Source: Heritiera littoralis
Lineage: Eukaryota > Streptophyta > Magnoliopsida > Malvales > Malvaceae
Assembly: GCA_031772115.1 (NCBI GenBank)
Contig: JAPDPK010000050.1
Coordinates: forward strand, 248,001 to 312,000
Reading direction: 5' to 3'
Length of the DNA: 64,000 nucleotides
The translations under genes and the position numbers were made by a program. Shown here one piece after another: positions 49,830-60,536 of the stretch; position 1 is the stretch's first letter; every line of letters starts with the position of its first letter. The notes beneath the pieces are model-generated. The model made no database searches, was not told the DNA's origin, and saw nothing but the letters and a program-made list of their open reading frames with translations.

Positions 49830-52360
49830 TGTAGACACCCTATTTTGTCCGGGGTCTTAATTTGTATAAATAATTAATTGGGGTGGGTGACATTTGTATT
49901 TTAATTTAATAATTGGGAATTTGGCTAGAATTAAATTAGAGTTTTTAGATTTAGAATTAATATTAATTAGGAAATTAATATTAAAATAAGATTTAGGAAT
50001 TAAAAAAAAAAAAGAAAAGAAAAGAGAGAGAAAAGATAAAAAGAAATAAAAATAAAATTAATTTTAGGATTAGATAATTAGGATAATTAGATTTTTAGGA
50101 TAATTATATGGATTAATATTAAATTTGATAGAGTTAGATTAGGATTAACATAAGAATTAAATAGATAAAATATTAAAAGTAGGAGATAATTATTAGAATA
50201 AGCATAGTTGTATTAGGACTCTAACAGATTGGTGGCTATAAAAGGGATTTAGGGGACAGAGAATCAAATACACAATCAAGCACTCACCCGACCACCACCA
50301 CAACCAACCCGTTTCTTGGCATATTCTTTTCTATCACTCAACATTGTTGTTGCACCAATAATCGCTAGCCTGCTGTTGCAATGCCATTTGCTCAATCGCC
50401 GAAACCATTGTTGCTCGCCTCAGCCATCTCTGCATTGCATCTTCACTGTTGCTTTTGTGAAAGGTTGTGGTATTGCTAAGTGTCGAATTCTGCTTTGCTT
50501 GGAACCACCTTGCTGTGTGCCATATTTGGGACGCTATCTGCTGGCTTTGATTTATATATACATTAAAAAAATAAAGGTTAAGAAAAACTACAAGGAACAA
50601 GTGGAGAAAGCCAAGGAAACGTCCAGGTTTTTCCTTCTCTACTTTATTTTATTAATTGGCTGATTAATTGATTAAGTTAAATAAGTTGTTAATAACTAGT
50701 GTAGTAGTTTAATAATGTGATTGGACAATTAGGCTTTGACAGTTTAATCAAGTGTATGTTAATAATAATTTGTTAGTTCCCATGTTAATATAATATTTGA
50801 TAGATTTAGTTTGTATAATAGTTGACTAAGTTTTGCATAATGATTCGATTTAATATTAATTTGCTTGCTAATTCATGTAAAATTTAAATTAGTGTATATA
50901 ATTAATCTAACTTAATAATCTTTAAATATTAGTTTTGCATATTAGTAATTTGTATATTTTTTATAATTTTGCATGATTTGTAGAATTAAATTTAGTTTGC
51001 ATGTAATTTGTATGAATAATGTGATATATTTGCATAAGAATATTATGATATTGTGATAACTTGACTTGGCTTGCATGTGTCATTAGGATTTAATTAAATA
51101 ATGGAATTGTGTGATTTACATGATCGAGTTAGGAATTTTATTTTAGAAAATATGGCTTATAAAATAAGATAGATAAAACAAAAATTAGAAAAAACAATAA
51201 AATCATAAAATATGGAAATAAGTGGAGATTATTCCGATGATGGAATTCTGAGGTGTCACGAATGGTTGACATTTCAGATTTTCTAGGTGAGGATGTTTTC
51301 CATGAGTTTCGCCAGAATGATGGAAAATTCATGGAAGATGTTCAATATTAAAATATATATGTAAAATATTTAATTATTATAAAATTATAACTACTTAATA
51401 AAATAAAAAAAAAATTATTCTGAGGATGGAATTCCGAGTGTCACGAATGGTTGCCATTTTGGAAATTCCTAGGTGAGGATATTGACCTTAGATTTTGCCA
51501 GCATGATGGAAGATTTAAGGTAAATGTTCAATATTAATAATCGATATTTATTTTTAAAAACATAAATATATATTAATAATCAATCTCTATTTAAAATAAA
51601 ATAAAAATAAATATTAATAAGAAATTAGGGAATAATGATTAAAAAATTTAAAGTACAATAATAATAAATTGAGAATAAGTGGAGGTTATCCCGATGATGG
51701 AATTATAAGGTGTCACGAATGGCTGACATTTTTAAATTCTTAGGTGAGATGTTTTCTTTAAATTTCGCCAGCATGATGGAAGATTTAAAGAAAATTTTCA
51801 AGAAGAATAATCGACATTTATTTTCAAAAGATAAATAATATTAAAATAAAGATAAAAAAAGATAAAAAATAAAGGAAAATTAAAAAGGAAATAAAAAGAA
51901 GATAAAATAAGGATAAAAGAGGGAAAATAAAATTAAGATATTTCATAAACGGTTTAACAAATCTGACGACGGAGCCTCTCTGAGAAAGACGAATGGGATT
52001 TCTTGGATACTCTTGAGGTGAGGATGAAATTTAAGGAATTCCGCCAGCTTGATGGAGAGTTTCTTAGAAATTGTCCGATATTTAAATATTTGAATTTGAC
52101 AAGATTAAAGACCATTTAGTTAAAAATTACTAAAGATATCACAAAATTAGTTGGTACCATCTTAGGATGGGTGTTGTGGGGGTGCTAATCCTTCCCCACA
52201 CGTAACCGTACTCCCGAACCCTAGATTCTTTGAACGTAGACCATGCCTTATCTTTAGACAAGAATAGGTGACCAATCACACCTTAGGTTTGAATGATTGG
52301 TGGCGACTCCTTGAACTTTAAAGTCTAGCGGTTAGGTTCACGGACCTAGACGTCATGACA
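49830..52360 (+). repeat. 3' LTR, 2531 bp
   Basis: Same sequence as the 5' LTR except for three substitutions I noticed (51524 A for G, 52172 T for C, 52222 C for A; positions approximate) and one A lost in a run near 51907. Confidence 0.95.
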
Positions 52361-52590
52361 GAAACTATTGTGCATTGTTTTTAAAATATAAAATTATGTC
52401 AAAGATAATTGAAAACTTTTTAATAATTATGATTAAATACATTAAATGAAGCCCCCACTGAACAAATTTTCTAGCTCCGCTCCTGTATGTGTGTGTGTGT
52501 GAGAGATAAAATATATTTTATGAAAAAAATAGATAAAATATATTTTATGTACTTGGTCCCCTCAAAATCAATTGTCAAGATTCGTCACTA

Positions 52591-53833
52591 CTCGAGTAGT
52601 TGATACATGGTTTTTCAAAGAAAAAAGTGATTTCATACTTAAATCATGATATTTTAACTTTCAATTATAGCATATTAATATTTTTTAGTTTGTTTTTTTA
52701 TACACCGACAAAGTAATTATTTTTAACTTCACAAACAAAATTAAAAGATTGCTATAAGGATAAATGTCATTTTATTAATCTCGTTTATGAAATCTACATT
52801 TTGAAGTGGCTAGTTAATTACCTTAGTTAAAAACAAGGCACAATTAAATGAACATTTAGACATTTATGAATACAAATATTTATATAAAAATGAAAAATAG
52901 AACACGTTAATGGACTTTAATTTTAACTTATCATTAAAAAAGGACAATAAAAGGAAGGATAAATAAATGTATATTAAAACTAACGAAGCATAAAAAAACA
53001 AATATCGGTTTCGATCAAAGAGCAGAAAGACTGCTTTCAGCTTTGCATATTGCTTTGGTTCGACAGACTTCTTGATCGAAAAAAAAAAAAAAACTTTGCA
53101 TATTGCTTGACAAAGAACGAGTGGTTTTCCAGGCAACAATGTAACCCCATTACCCGAGGGCTGAGGCTGATTATTCATTGCAGAAGAAATGGAAAATCTA
53201 CAAAGAGGAGCTCTTGCTGAGCAAAGATTTTTTGAAACTATACATAGTAAAACTTTGTTTGGTTAGTTTTGCATTAATCTTGGTTTAATCGGTTTTGTCT
53301 TAAAACAGAATGATGTCAGCCTTCAACTCTTCTGAAATCCGAAGGTTTTTTTTGGCAAATCCATCAAAAACCTATACTTTTGAAAAAAAAATTAAATGCT
53401 GAAACTCAAATTTTAAATCTGTAAATTTTTTGTACCTTAAAAATTAACATATCCATTTAAATTAATATTCAAAATCAAATACATCTTTTACTTCATGGAA
53501 ACCCAATGTGATAGTGCTTTAAATCTTGGTGTTAGCCATTTATGAGAAACTGGAGCAAATAGCAAAATGTAAATGGTAAAAACATCAAACAACCTGAGGT
53601 TATTTGATAATAAAAGAAAATTATAGGAAGTCCAACATTGAAAAATTCAGCTGTACTAGTCAGTCAATTTGTAACATAAGAATAGAACAAGGATTCTGGA
53701 AAATACAGCAATATGAAAAGACCAAGATCCATCTGCTAGAGAGGATGGTCACTAAAGGCAACCGCTGGCTGAACGGAATTGGACAAGCAACAGTTTACCA
53801 GCATTCTCAGTTTCAAACAAGGATGGCAGTGGT
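52591..53833. other. gene-free DNA
   Basis: AT-rich, with no coding frame that matches a family on either strand. A (A)14 tract lies at about 53079. Nothing else is seen. Confidence 0.4.
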
Positions 53834-54153
53834 TAGGGGTGTAATTGAACTGAATCAAAATAATTTAGTACTAGATTCGAGCTCAGTTTGACTTGAAATT
53901 TTGTTTGAAACTCGGTTTGAGATTAATTGAACTTAATTTTTGAAACTCAAATTAACAAAATACTCGAACTGTTTGATCTCAACTAAAAAATTTGATTAGG
54001 CTTCCAAGCTGCTTGAGTCTAGTTTTAAGATACTCGAACTTGGCTCCATTTATTACTTGAGCAGCTTCAGCTTGAATTCAACTTGAAAATAAATGAATCA
54101 AACTTAAATAATCATCATGCCGATCTCAAATAACTTAACCCATTTACACTCTA
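53834..54153. mobile_element. non-autonomous hAT-like element, 320 bp
   Basis: Begins TAGGGGTGTAATTGAACTGA and ends CATTTACACTCTA, inverted termini matching at 11 of 13 positions. The interior is the familiar plant repeat mixture of 'ctcgaact', 'gagctcagtttgact', 'gcttgagtct' words with no coding capacity. Flanking 8-mers do not match, so insertion is old or the ends are slightly misplaced. Confidence 0.5.
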
Positions 54154-55299
54154 AGGTGACACTGAGCTTAAGTCACCATCCGAAAAAGCACAATCTCTTT
54201 GGTGCAAGTCTCTCTCAACCAAACAAACAAATGGCCAAAGCTCTTCACTTTTCAGTGCTCTCACCAGTAAGCAAGTTTCAACCGGCTAATCACAGACATG
54301 GTGTTCTACACTGCAATGTGCTTCTCTGATACATATAATAACGATCGAGTTTGCAGTTTAGAGGTAAACCGGTGCTGTAATTTTTAATACTAGTTTTCTA
54401 CCTGCGCTTGTAGAATCTGAAAACCGTTCAAGCAAGGCTCTACCATTTCCCCAGCTTTCACCCAACAAGCTTCAACCTGTGTAAAACCGTGCATGTGGTG
54501 TTCTGTATACCAACATGCCTCTCTTAAAAGCCATTAAGCTTGCAGCCGAGCTCTGCAGCAAAATGCTCTATATCATTTGTAACACTAGTTGCACAGAAGC
54601 TCTAACATATGAAAGGTCGTCCAGTCATTTTTAAGAGAAAACAAACAATAGAAGAAATATTGAGACTTTATTGATACAATATGAGAGCAACCATTACAAG
54701 GCTAAAGCTGGAGCTAGTATATAAGGGCTATACAAAACCTACGTACAGAACTGATAGCCTGACAAAACGAGTGGAATGTTTGAAATCTTTGAGCATTGAG
54801 AACCCACTGGAGTTGTTATCTCTCTCCAATAACTGCAGAGTACATAGCTGTCAAGCTTGCTACTTCACTACAATGACACATGGTTTTTCAAGCTTACCCC
54901 AAAAATAGAGCAAAAAAAAAGGGCTAAAAAAAACTTCAGCTGGTAAGAGCGACTACTGGATCCTCTTGGCAATGCAATCTTCTTGGCAGCTGAAATAGGT
55001 TAATGCTTAGTTGCTTACTCCATGGAAGCTAATGAGTGATGAATATATACACCAATCTATGCAGCCAACCCAACTTTTCTTTCACAATATTATACTTGCA
55101 ATTCTATGACAATGGAAGAATTTTGTGACTTTATGAAACACAACCTAGCTAACTAGGACCTGACTTCATATGTTCCAGACATATCTCGAAAGAAAAGCCC
55201 AATGAACCGACATATCAAAGCATCCTCCTTGAATATGTCTTTGCTTCTCCATATTCATTTAGTCAACTATAAATAGGATGAAACTACAAATGTTCCAGA
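54154..55299. other. 3' flank of receptor kinase with a duplication
   Basis: Contains two diverged copies of an about-100-bp segment (54245-54350 and 54445-54550). The part nearest 55299 should hold the 3' UTR of the receptor kinase. No gene is seen. Confidence 0.4.
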
Positions 55300-57261
55300 T
55301 TACCTGAGCATGTCTCCTGTATGTAGTTGTGGCCTACTTATTGCTGGTGACAAGCTGAAAGCATTGCCATCACCATAAATCGAAGGGGTCCCAAGAGGCT
55401 TTGGTCGATCTGGAATTGGGGGAACTTCAATATCACCTTCTAACATTCTCAGTGCATCCAAAATGGTAGGCCTTAAAGCTACCATTACATGAGCACACAA
55501 AATTCCAACCTGCACAAATCTCTCCATTATAGCCTTTGGATTTGAATTCACAGAATCCCCATTATTGATCAAGGAACGATCCAAAGCCTCTTCTATTTTT
55601 CCTGCTTTCACCAATGACCAAGCCCAGTCTGTTATCAAAAATGCACGTGGTGAGCCCGATGAAGACAAATCAAGAGCTTTTCTCCCGCACATTATCTCCA
55701 AAACAACCACGCCAAAACTATAAACATCACTCTTCTCAGTCAGCTGCCCGTAAAGAGCATATTCAGGGGCCAAGTATCCATGAGTTCCAGCCACTCTAGT
55801 AGTGAGGTGAGACTGACCTTCCCTACTCTGCTTTGCCAACCCAAAATCCGCCACTCTTGCTCTCATATCAGCATCAAGCAATATATTCGTCGCCTTAATA
55901 TCTCTATGATATATTGCAGGCTTCACTCCATAGTGCAAATAAGCTAACCCATTTGCCACATCCAAAATTATGCTCTTCCTCTGAGGCCAACTCAATGGTT
56001 TACTTCCCATTTTCGTAGGGAACAAATGGTTATCAAGATTTCCATTTGGCATATAATCATATACAAGATACCTTTGACTCACCTTCTCATCATAGTTTTC
56101 ATCACCATCAATCATGCAACACCCTCTAAGAGGCACAAGATTCCTATGCTTCAAGTTGCTAATAATCTCAACTTCATTGCAAAACTCTTCATCTCCTTGA
56201 AACTCTGATTCTATAATCCTCTTAACAGCAACCACCATGCCATCAGGTAAAACCCCTTTGTAAACATAACCAAACCCTCCTCTTCCTATAAAATTTTTCT
56301 GGGCAAAATTATCCGTAGCCTTCTCAAGATCATGAAGTTTGAACCAGATTGAACCTGTGTTGGGCCTCAATTTTGGTCTAGATCCTTGCTCCTCTAAATC
56401 ATCAAAATTAGAATCAGAACCACCAATATTTCTCTTTTTAGATCTTTTTCCATACCAAGAGTACAAACCCAGTAAACTAAACATAACAAAAACTGCAACC
56501 CCAGCTCCAATAAAGCCAAAAACAAGGGCTGAATGTCTTTTACCGGCTGAATGTTCAGTCAAAGTTAATTGAAAAGCACATGTCACAACCCCATTACTTT
56601 CAGGTCCAAACTCATTAACAATTCCAGCAGCATAAAGAACAGTAAAATAAAAACAATCAGTACTATGAGTTTGATTACGATCAATAGAGACCAACTTAGA
56701 ATGAACTTGGTAAGCAGCACGAAGACAAGTATCACAAGTAGTAAGATCACTGAGATCAGACCTGCAGCCCTGGTCAAGTTCAGTGGATTCCCCTAGCTTG
56801 GCAACCCAATCTTTGGTTGTTTGTATGTTGGCACAAAGGTCAGGTGTGATCACAAACTGCATAGGCTCAAAACAAAGCGAAACAAGATTACTAGGAAGAG
56901 AAAGAGAGTTGAGCTTTGACTGGTAATCTTGTAGGCAAGAAACAGAAGTGGGCAAATCTGGTAGCTGAAAGAGAGAGGTTTCTTTAAGATGTTGGGCAAG
57001 TCCAACACCAAAGACAAATAATAACGACGTGCAGCAGTTTTCGCTTGCAATTGCAGCTCTGGAGGTTGAGTTGGGGTGGAAGTTGCTGCAAACAGATGAG
57101 TTCCATGGGATTCTTGTAACATAGTTGAGGTCCATCGGACATGTTGCTGTTGCAGATGTGTTGGTGGAAGCTGGAGGCGAAACAGCTAAGGAAAAGGAAA
57201 GTGAAGATAGGAAAACAAGACAGACAAGCTTTAAACTAAGCTTCATTTTCTGTCTATGCAT
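55300..57261 (-). CDS. SPARK-domain receptor-like kinase (At1g11050-like)
   Basis: Intronless, 653 residues from the ATG at 57261 (MHRQKMKL); a start five codons later (57246) is equally possible, and in-frame sequence further up has no ATG. A signal peptide (LKLVCLVFLSSLSFSLAVS) is followed by a Cys-rich ectodomain (about 30-245) with CPMDLNYVTRIPW, CCTSLL, CLQDYQ, DLCANI and CDTCLRAAY, the SPARK arrangement. A transmembrane helix (about 250-275, ALVFGFIGAGVAVFVMF) leads to a basic stop-transfer. The kinase (about 325-605) has IGRGGFGYVYKG, AVKRI, YHRDIKATNILL, DFGLAK, GTHGYLAPEYALYGQLTEKSDVYSFGVV, so it is an intact RD kinase. It closely resembles the protein of Arabidopsis At1g11050. Its ligand is unknown; related SPARK kinases act in arbuscular mycorrhiza. 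The DnaJ-like gene lies on its 5' side in opposite orientation. Confidence 0.93.
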   Translation of the reverse strand: MHRQKMKLSLKLVCLVFLSSLSFSLAVSPPASTNTSATATCPMDLNYVTRIPWNSSVCSNFHPNSTSRAAIASENCCTSLLFVFGVGLAQHLKETSLFQLPDLPTSVSCLQDYQSKLNSLSLPSNLVSLCFEPMQFVITPDLCANIQTTKDWVAKLGESTELDQGCRSDLSDLTTCDTCLRAAYQVHSKLVSIDRNQTHSTDCFYFTVLYAAGIVNEFGPESNGVVTCAFQLTLTEHSAGKRHSALVFGFIGAGVAVFVMFSLLGLYSWYGKRSKKRNIGGSDSNFDDLEEQGSRPKLRPNTGSIWFKLHDLEKATDNFAQKNFIGRGGFGYVYKGVLPDGMVVAVKRIIESEFQGDEEFCNEVEIISNLKHRNLVPLRGCCMIDGDENYDEKVSQRYLVYDYMPNGNLDNHLFPTKMGSKPLSWPQRKSIILDVANGLAYLHYGVKPAIYHRDIKATNILLDADMRARVADFGLAKQSREGQSHLTTRVAGTHGYLAPEYALYGQLTEKSDVYSFGVVVLEIMCGRKALDLSSSGSPRAFLITDWAWSLVKAGKIEEALDRSLINNGDSVNSNPKAIMERFVQVGILCAHVMVALRPTILDALRMLEGDIEVPPIPDRPKPLGTPSIYGDGNAFSLSPAISRPQLHTGDMLR

Positions 57262-58428
57262 CTTTTTCTTCAAGATTGATAGATTTTCTTGTCTGGGTTT
57301 GGTTTTACAGCCGAAGGAAAGATATGGATAATCACAACAGGAAGTTGCAGAGAATGTGGGAATCACCACATGGTCAAACTCAAACCCACTCTATTTCACT
57401 TTTCAATGGCAGCTGAGTTTTCTTCCTACTTTCATCCACGACGCTTGTAAGACGCAAGGGTCATTGATTGGAGCGTTGATTGCACGCCATTTAGTGCTTG
57501 ATGATGAATCAAGGCTTGTTGCTGACACAGTGCATGATGAAGGACATTTGTCAATGGTGTTCGGTGTCTAACAAGTTGCCAGGAAAATGCGTGAAAAAAA
57601 GACTAGCTGCAGTCCCCACTCTCCCAACTCAATCATTGCCTCAGATTTCTATTCTGTCCCATTTAAATCCTCATCCACTGCTTGACCATTCTTTTAACAA
57701 GAAAATGACTGATACCGGCTTCGTAAGAGCTCAACCAGATGAGATATGAGCACATGTTATCCGTCAAATTTGACTATTCAACATTTAATGTTAATTCATA
57801 AACAATATCAAAATGGGTATTTAATTGAATATATTATATTTAAATATTGTTAATGTTTAAATTTTTTACAATGATGTTTTATTAATTAATAAATTATAAT
57901 ATTAATTTTAAAATTTATAAATTAATAAAAATACATTTATGATTTATTGACAATGTAAAAATTTATACTCAAACAATGTATTTTGTATAAATTTTTAATT
58001 AAATTATCCAATAAAAAAACTACTCACTTTGATCTCTCTTCTGGCTTTAATATTCCGTTGATAACTTATGATTTGCACGAAAAGTAAACACTTGACTTTT
58101 CAACAATGTCTATTTATATTTTTTAAAAATAATGTATATTTTTTATTTATAGATAAAAAATTGACATTTGAAAGTATTTACTCAAAACATTGTTAGATAT
58201 TTTCCAACAAAAAAATTTTAAATTAAAGAGTTCATTTTTTTACATATTGAAAGTAAAATTTTTTAATTCACGAATGAGATTAAAAAATCATTAAATGTTA
58301 TACTTTTTTAAATAATTTTTAATATACCTTATGGATTTGTGTTATTTCACTAATTTTGATGATGTATGACATAATTTTTCTTAAATTAAATACACGTTAC
58401 AAGTAGCTAGTTGTGCCTTAATAATCTA

Positions 58429-58432
<4 letters not shown>

Positions 58433-58470
<38 letters not shown>
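58433..58470. repeat. (AT)n microsatellite
   Basis: About nineteen AT units, visible directly. Confidence 0.9.
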
Positions 58471-58472
<2 letters not shown>

Positions 58473-58934
58473 TCCTATCTATTTCTACATCTAAGATTAG
58501 ACTTGTATGATTTACAGTAGGATCCGATTCATCTAAGCCATTATGACAAAGAAAAGTTTGATTCTTTTTTTATTTTTTATTTTTGGTAAAGAGAAGTTTG
58601 ATTCATTAGTCAAAAAAAAAAAGGGGCAAAAATTTTGGACATAAATATTATTATTTTATTGCTCGATCCTTTCAAGAAGGAAATACTAAAGTTTCATCAT
58701 TTAATGAAAAATAAAAAATTAAAGAAAATTTGTAATTCTCACCGAGAAATAGTGCATCTACACGTCTATATCGATATTGCTTCTCGACCTCAACTATCGA
58801 GACTTTATACAGGCATACGTTCCATTAAATGGTTCGCACATGTTTGTTTCCGGAGAAAACAAGAATCGAGTTGATAAGGTTTAAAATATTCCTTTTTTTT
58901 TTTCTATTTTTACATGTATATATTTAAATACAAC

Positions 58935-58987
58935 AATTTAGTTTAATTAGTTAGTTATACTATATAACTAACTAATTAAACTAAATT
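58935..58987. repeat. near-perfect palindrome (25-bp arms)
   Basis: Arms AATTTAGTTTAATTAGTTAG-TTATA and its exact reverse complement, separated by CTA. After a short mismatched step the pairing resumes with ATTTAAATA outside, so the hairpin extends imperfectly over about 58921-59001. Confidence 0.9.
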
Positions 58988-59090
58988 ATCATATTTAAAT
59001 AACCTGTCCAATGTACATTCGCTTATACTAATCTTAAAGTATTATACAAATAAAAAAAAATATCTTAATATATCATATTAATCTATCCAT

Positions 59091-59262
59091 AGATTGTGGC
59101 TCAGTTGACAATGCAAGTTGAGTTTATGGGAAGAGTTGTTGGATTCGACCCCCACTAAACACATCTTTTGAGGAGGGGTGAAGAACTTTAACTGTGATAA
59201 AACCTCAAACAGGATTAATCTCAGACCGTTAAAACGAATGAGAATACTTATGGTTTACACCA
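59091..59262 (+). repeat. tRNA-derived SINE (family member A)
   Basis: Head has a pol III A box (TGTGGCTCAGTTGAC, 59096) and a B box (GGATTCGACCC, 59141), about 45 bp apart. The body 'cacatcttttgaggagg..aactttaactgtgataaaacctc..atctcagaccgttaaaa' is shared with the decayed copy at 23970-24141. The 3' end runs into a (TA)n tract (59268-59308) rather than poly(A). The copy is better preserved than the other. Confidence 0.65.
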
Positions 59263-59265
59263 ATA

Positions 59266-59267
<2 letters not shown>

Positions 59268-59308
<41 letters not shown>
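59268..59308. repeat. (TA)n microsatellite
   Basis: About twenty TA units directly after the SINE body; it may be the SINE's own tail. Confidence 0.85.
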
Positions 59309-59310
<2 letters not shown>

Positions 59311-60125
59311 TACTAATCTTATATGATATAGTTTTGAGTTGAAGTAATCTCATGTCTCAAACTAATATTTTGTAGTTTCAAAACTAATTTTTGCTTGAAG
59401 AAAAACTTAAACTAATTAACTCCACGATATATCAAACAAAATAATAGAGGAATTAGTTTGCTCTTGTGTGATGTGAAAACTAGGGGAAGTTAATTATTAG
59501 TAACAAAAATCGAAACAGTACGTATAAGATGCACCTCTATTAAAGCTTGCTTAGCTTGACTTATATATGGTTTTTTTTAAATATTAGTTTAATAAAGTCT
59601 TTTAAAATAAATATAGTGTAAAAAATGTTGTGCATAGATATAAATTTTTCTCTTTAAGTACATTTTTTTATTAGATTAGAATATTTTATTTTTCTTATTT
59701 TTTTACCGAAATATAATTACATATATACGCACGTAAAATTAGTCATGAATTCTGCAAGTTTGAGATTAGCACATAAATTTTCTCTTCTTTTGGACAGAGT
59801 CTTAATATAAGGTTAATCTATTTTATATCTGTCGACAATTTGACATTAAGTCTACGCTTATTTTCATATTAAAAGTATAATAAACACATGAAAATAAGTG
59901 TAAAATTAACATTATTGGACGTAAACACATGAAAATAAATATAAATTTAATTTTAGTTGACGTAAATATATATAATAATAAATAAAACAAATGAAAATAA
60001 ATGTAAACTTGGTGTGAATAGACAAAAACATATGACAATAAACGTAAATTTAATGTCAATAGACATAAAACAGGTCAACTTTACAAAAATAATCTTACTA
60101 TAGAATTTTCCCATACAAGTGTGTG

Positions 60126-60128
<3 letters not shown>

Positions 60129-60189
<61 letters not shown>
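60129..60189. repeat. (AT)n-(GTAT)n compound microsatellite
   Basis: About fifteen AT units pass into about eight GTAT units, some 350-410 bp upstream of the DnaJ-like start codon. Confidence 0.9.
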
Positions 60190-60191
<2 letters not shown>

Positions 60192-60536
60192 ACAACATTT
60201 TGATGAAAGATGTGGATGAATGTAGATGAAAATAAGGTTTAAGAACAATATATGATGGAAGGGACAGGCTTAAACACTCCTAAATATAGATGTAACAGTG
60301 TTAAGAAACCCTTGTATCAGCAAGAAATAAACAACTGACCTGTTCTCATCCTGTTAAACGAACAGATTCGGGCTAATAAAAGCTCCTAACAATTTGCTTT
60401 GGATTTGGCCTTTCACCACATTTTCTGTTTGCTTATTGTCCTCCCTTTCTCTCTGATCTGTAACCCTTTCCTCAATTAATCTCTGTATTTTCCCTGCAAT
60501 ATTCATATTAATTCTCTCCATCTAATTATTTCTCTC

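Larger units (their letters stand above)
41662..52360 (+). mobile_element. non-autonomous gag-only Ty3/Gypsy LTR retrotransposon
   Basis: Complete element of 10,699 bp: 5' LTR 41662-44193, 3' LTR 49830-52360, both TG...CA, flanked by a perfect 5-bp target duplication GAAAC (41657-41661 and 52361-52365). Three bases inside the 5' LTR lies a primer-binding candidate TGGCGACTCCACTGGGGAC (44197-44215); the purine tract AAAGAGGGGCAGC abuts the 3' LTR. The interior codes only for a gag (45081-46558, frameshifted). No protease, reverse transcriptase, RNase H or integrase motif is visible in 46560-49829, so it must borrow enzymes, like the described TR-GAG elements. Gag similarity and a repeat-rich 3' untranslated region point to the Tat/Ogre side of Gypsy (inference). 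The LTRs are nearly identical, so the insertion is recent. Confidence 0.9.
41325..52485. mobile_element. hAT-like MITE split by an LTR retrotransposon
   Basis: Left end CAGGGGCGGAGCCCC (41325) and right end GCTCCGCTCCTG (ending 52485) are inverted repeats (10 of 11 terminal bases match). Next to them 'AGTGGGGGCTC' at the left mirrors 'GCCCCCACT' at the right, and the left end itself folds (GGACCAGTGGGGGCT with its complement at 41363-41376). Both flanks are (TG)n, so the element inserted into a microsatellite and the 8-bp duplication cannot be judged. Without the inserted retrotransposon the element is about 460 bp and non-coding. CAGGGGCGGA ends are characteristic of plant hAT-like MITEs. 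Confidence 0.65.
57262..60536. other. divergent intergenic region
   Basis: Shared upstream region of the receptor kinase (-) and DnaJ-like gene (+), 3.3 kb. Contains two (AT)n tracts, a 53-bp near-perfect palindrome, a SINE copy and a loose 41-bp repeat (59875-60070), all listed separately. No coding frame is supported. Confidence 0.45.

Noticed and set aside
57262..57369. Longer N-terminus for the receptor kinase
   Set aside because: The extra 36 codons have no ATG and would bury the signal peptide; the start at 57261 or 57246 is preferred.
58635..58874. 79-codon plus-strand frame in the divergent intergenic region
   Set aside because: No match to a known family and AT-rich codons; no splice or promoter support.
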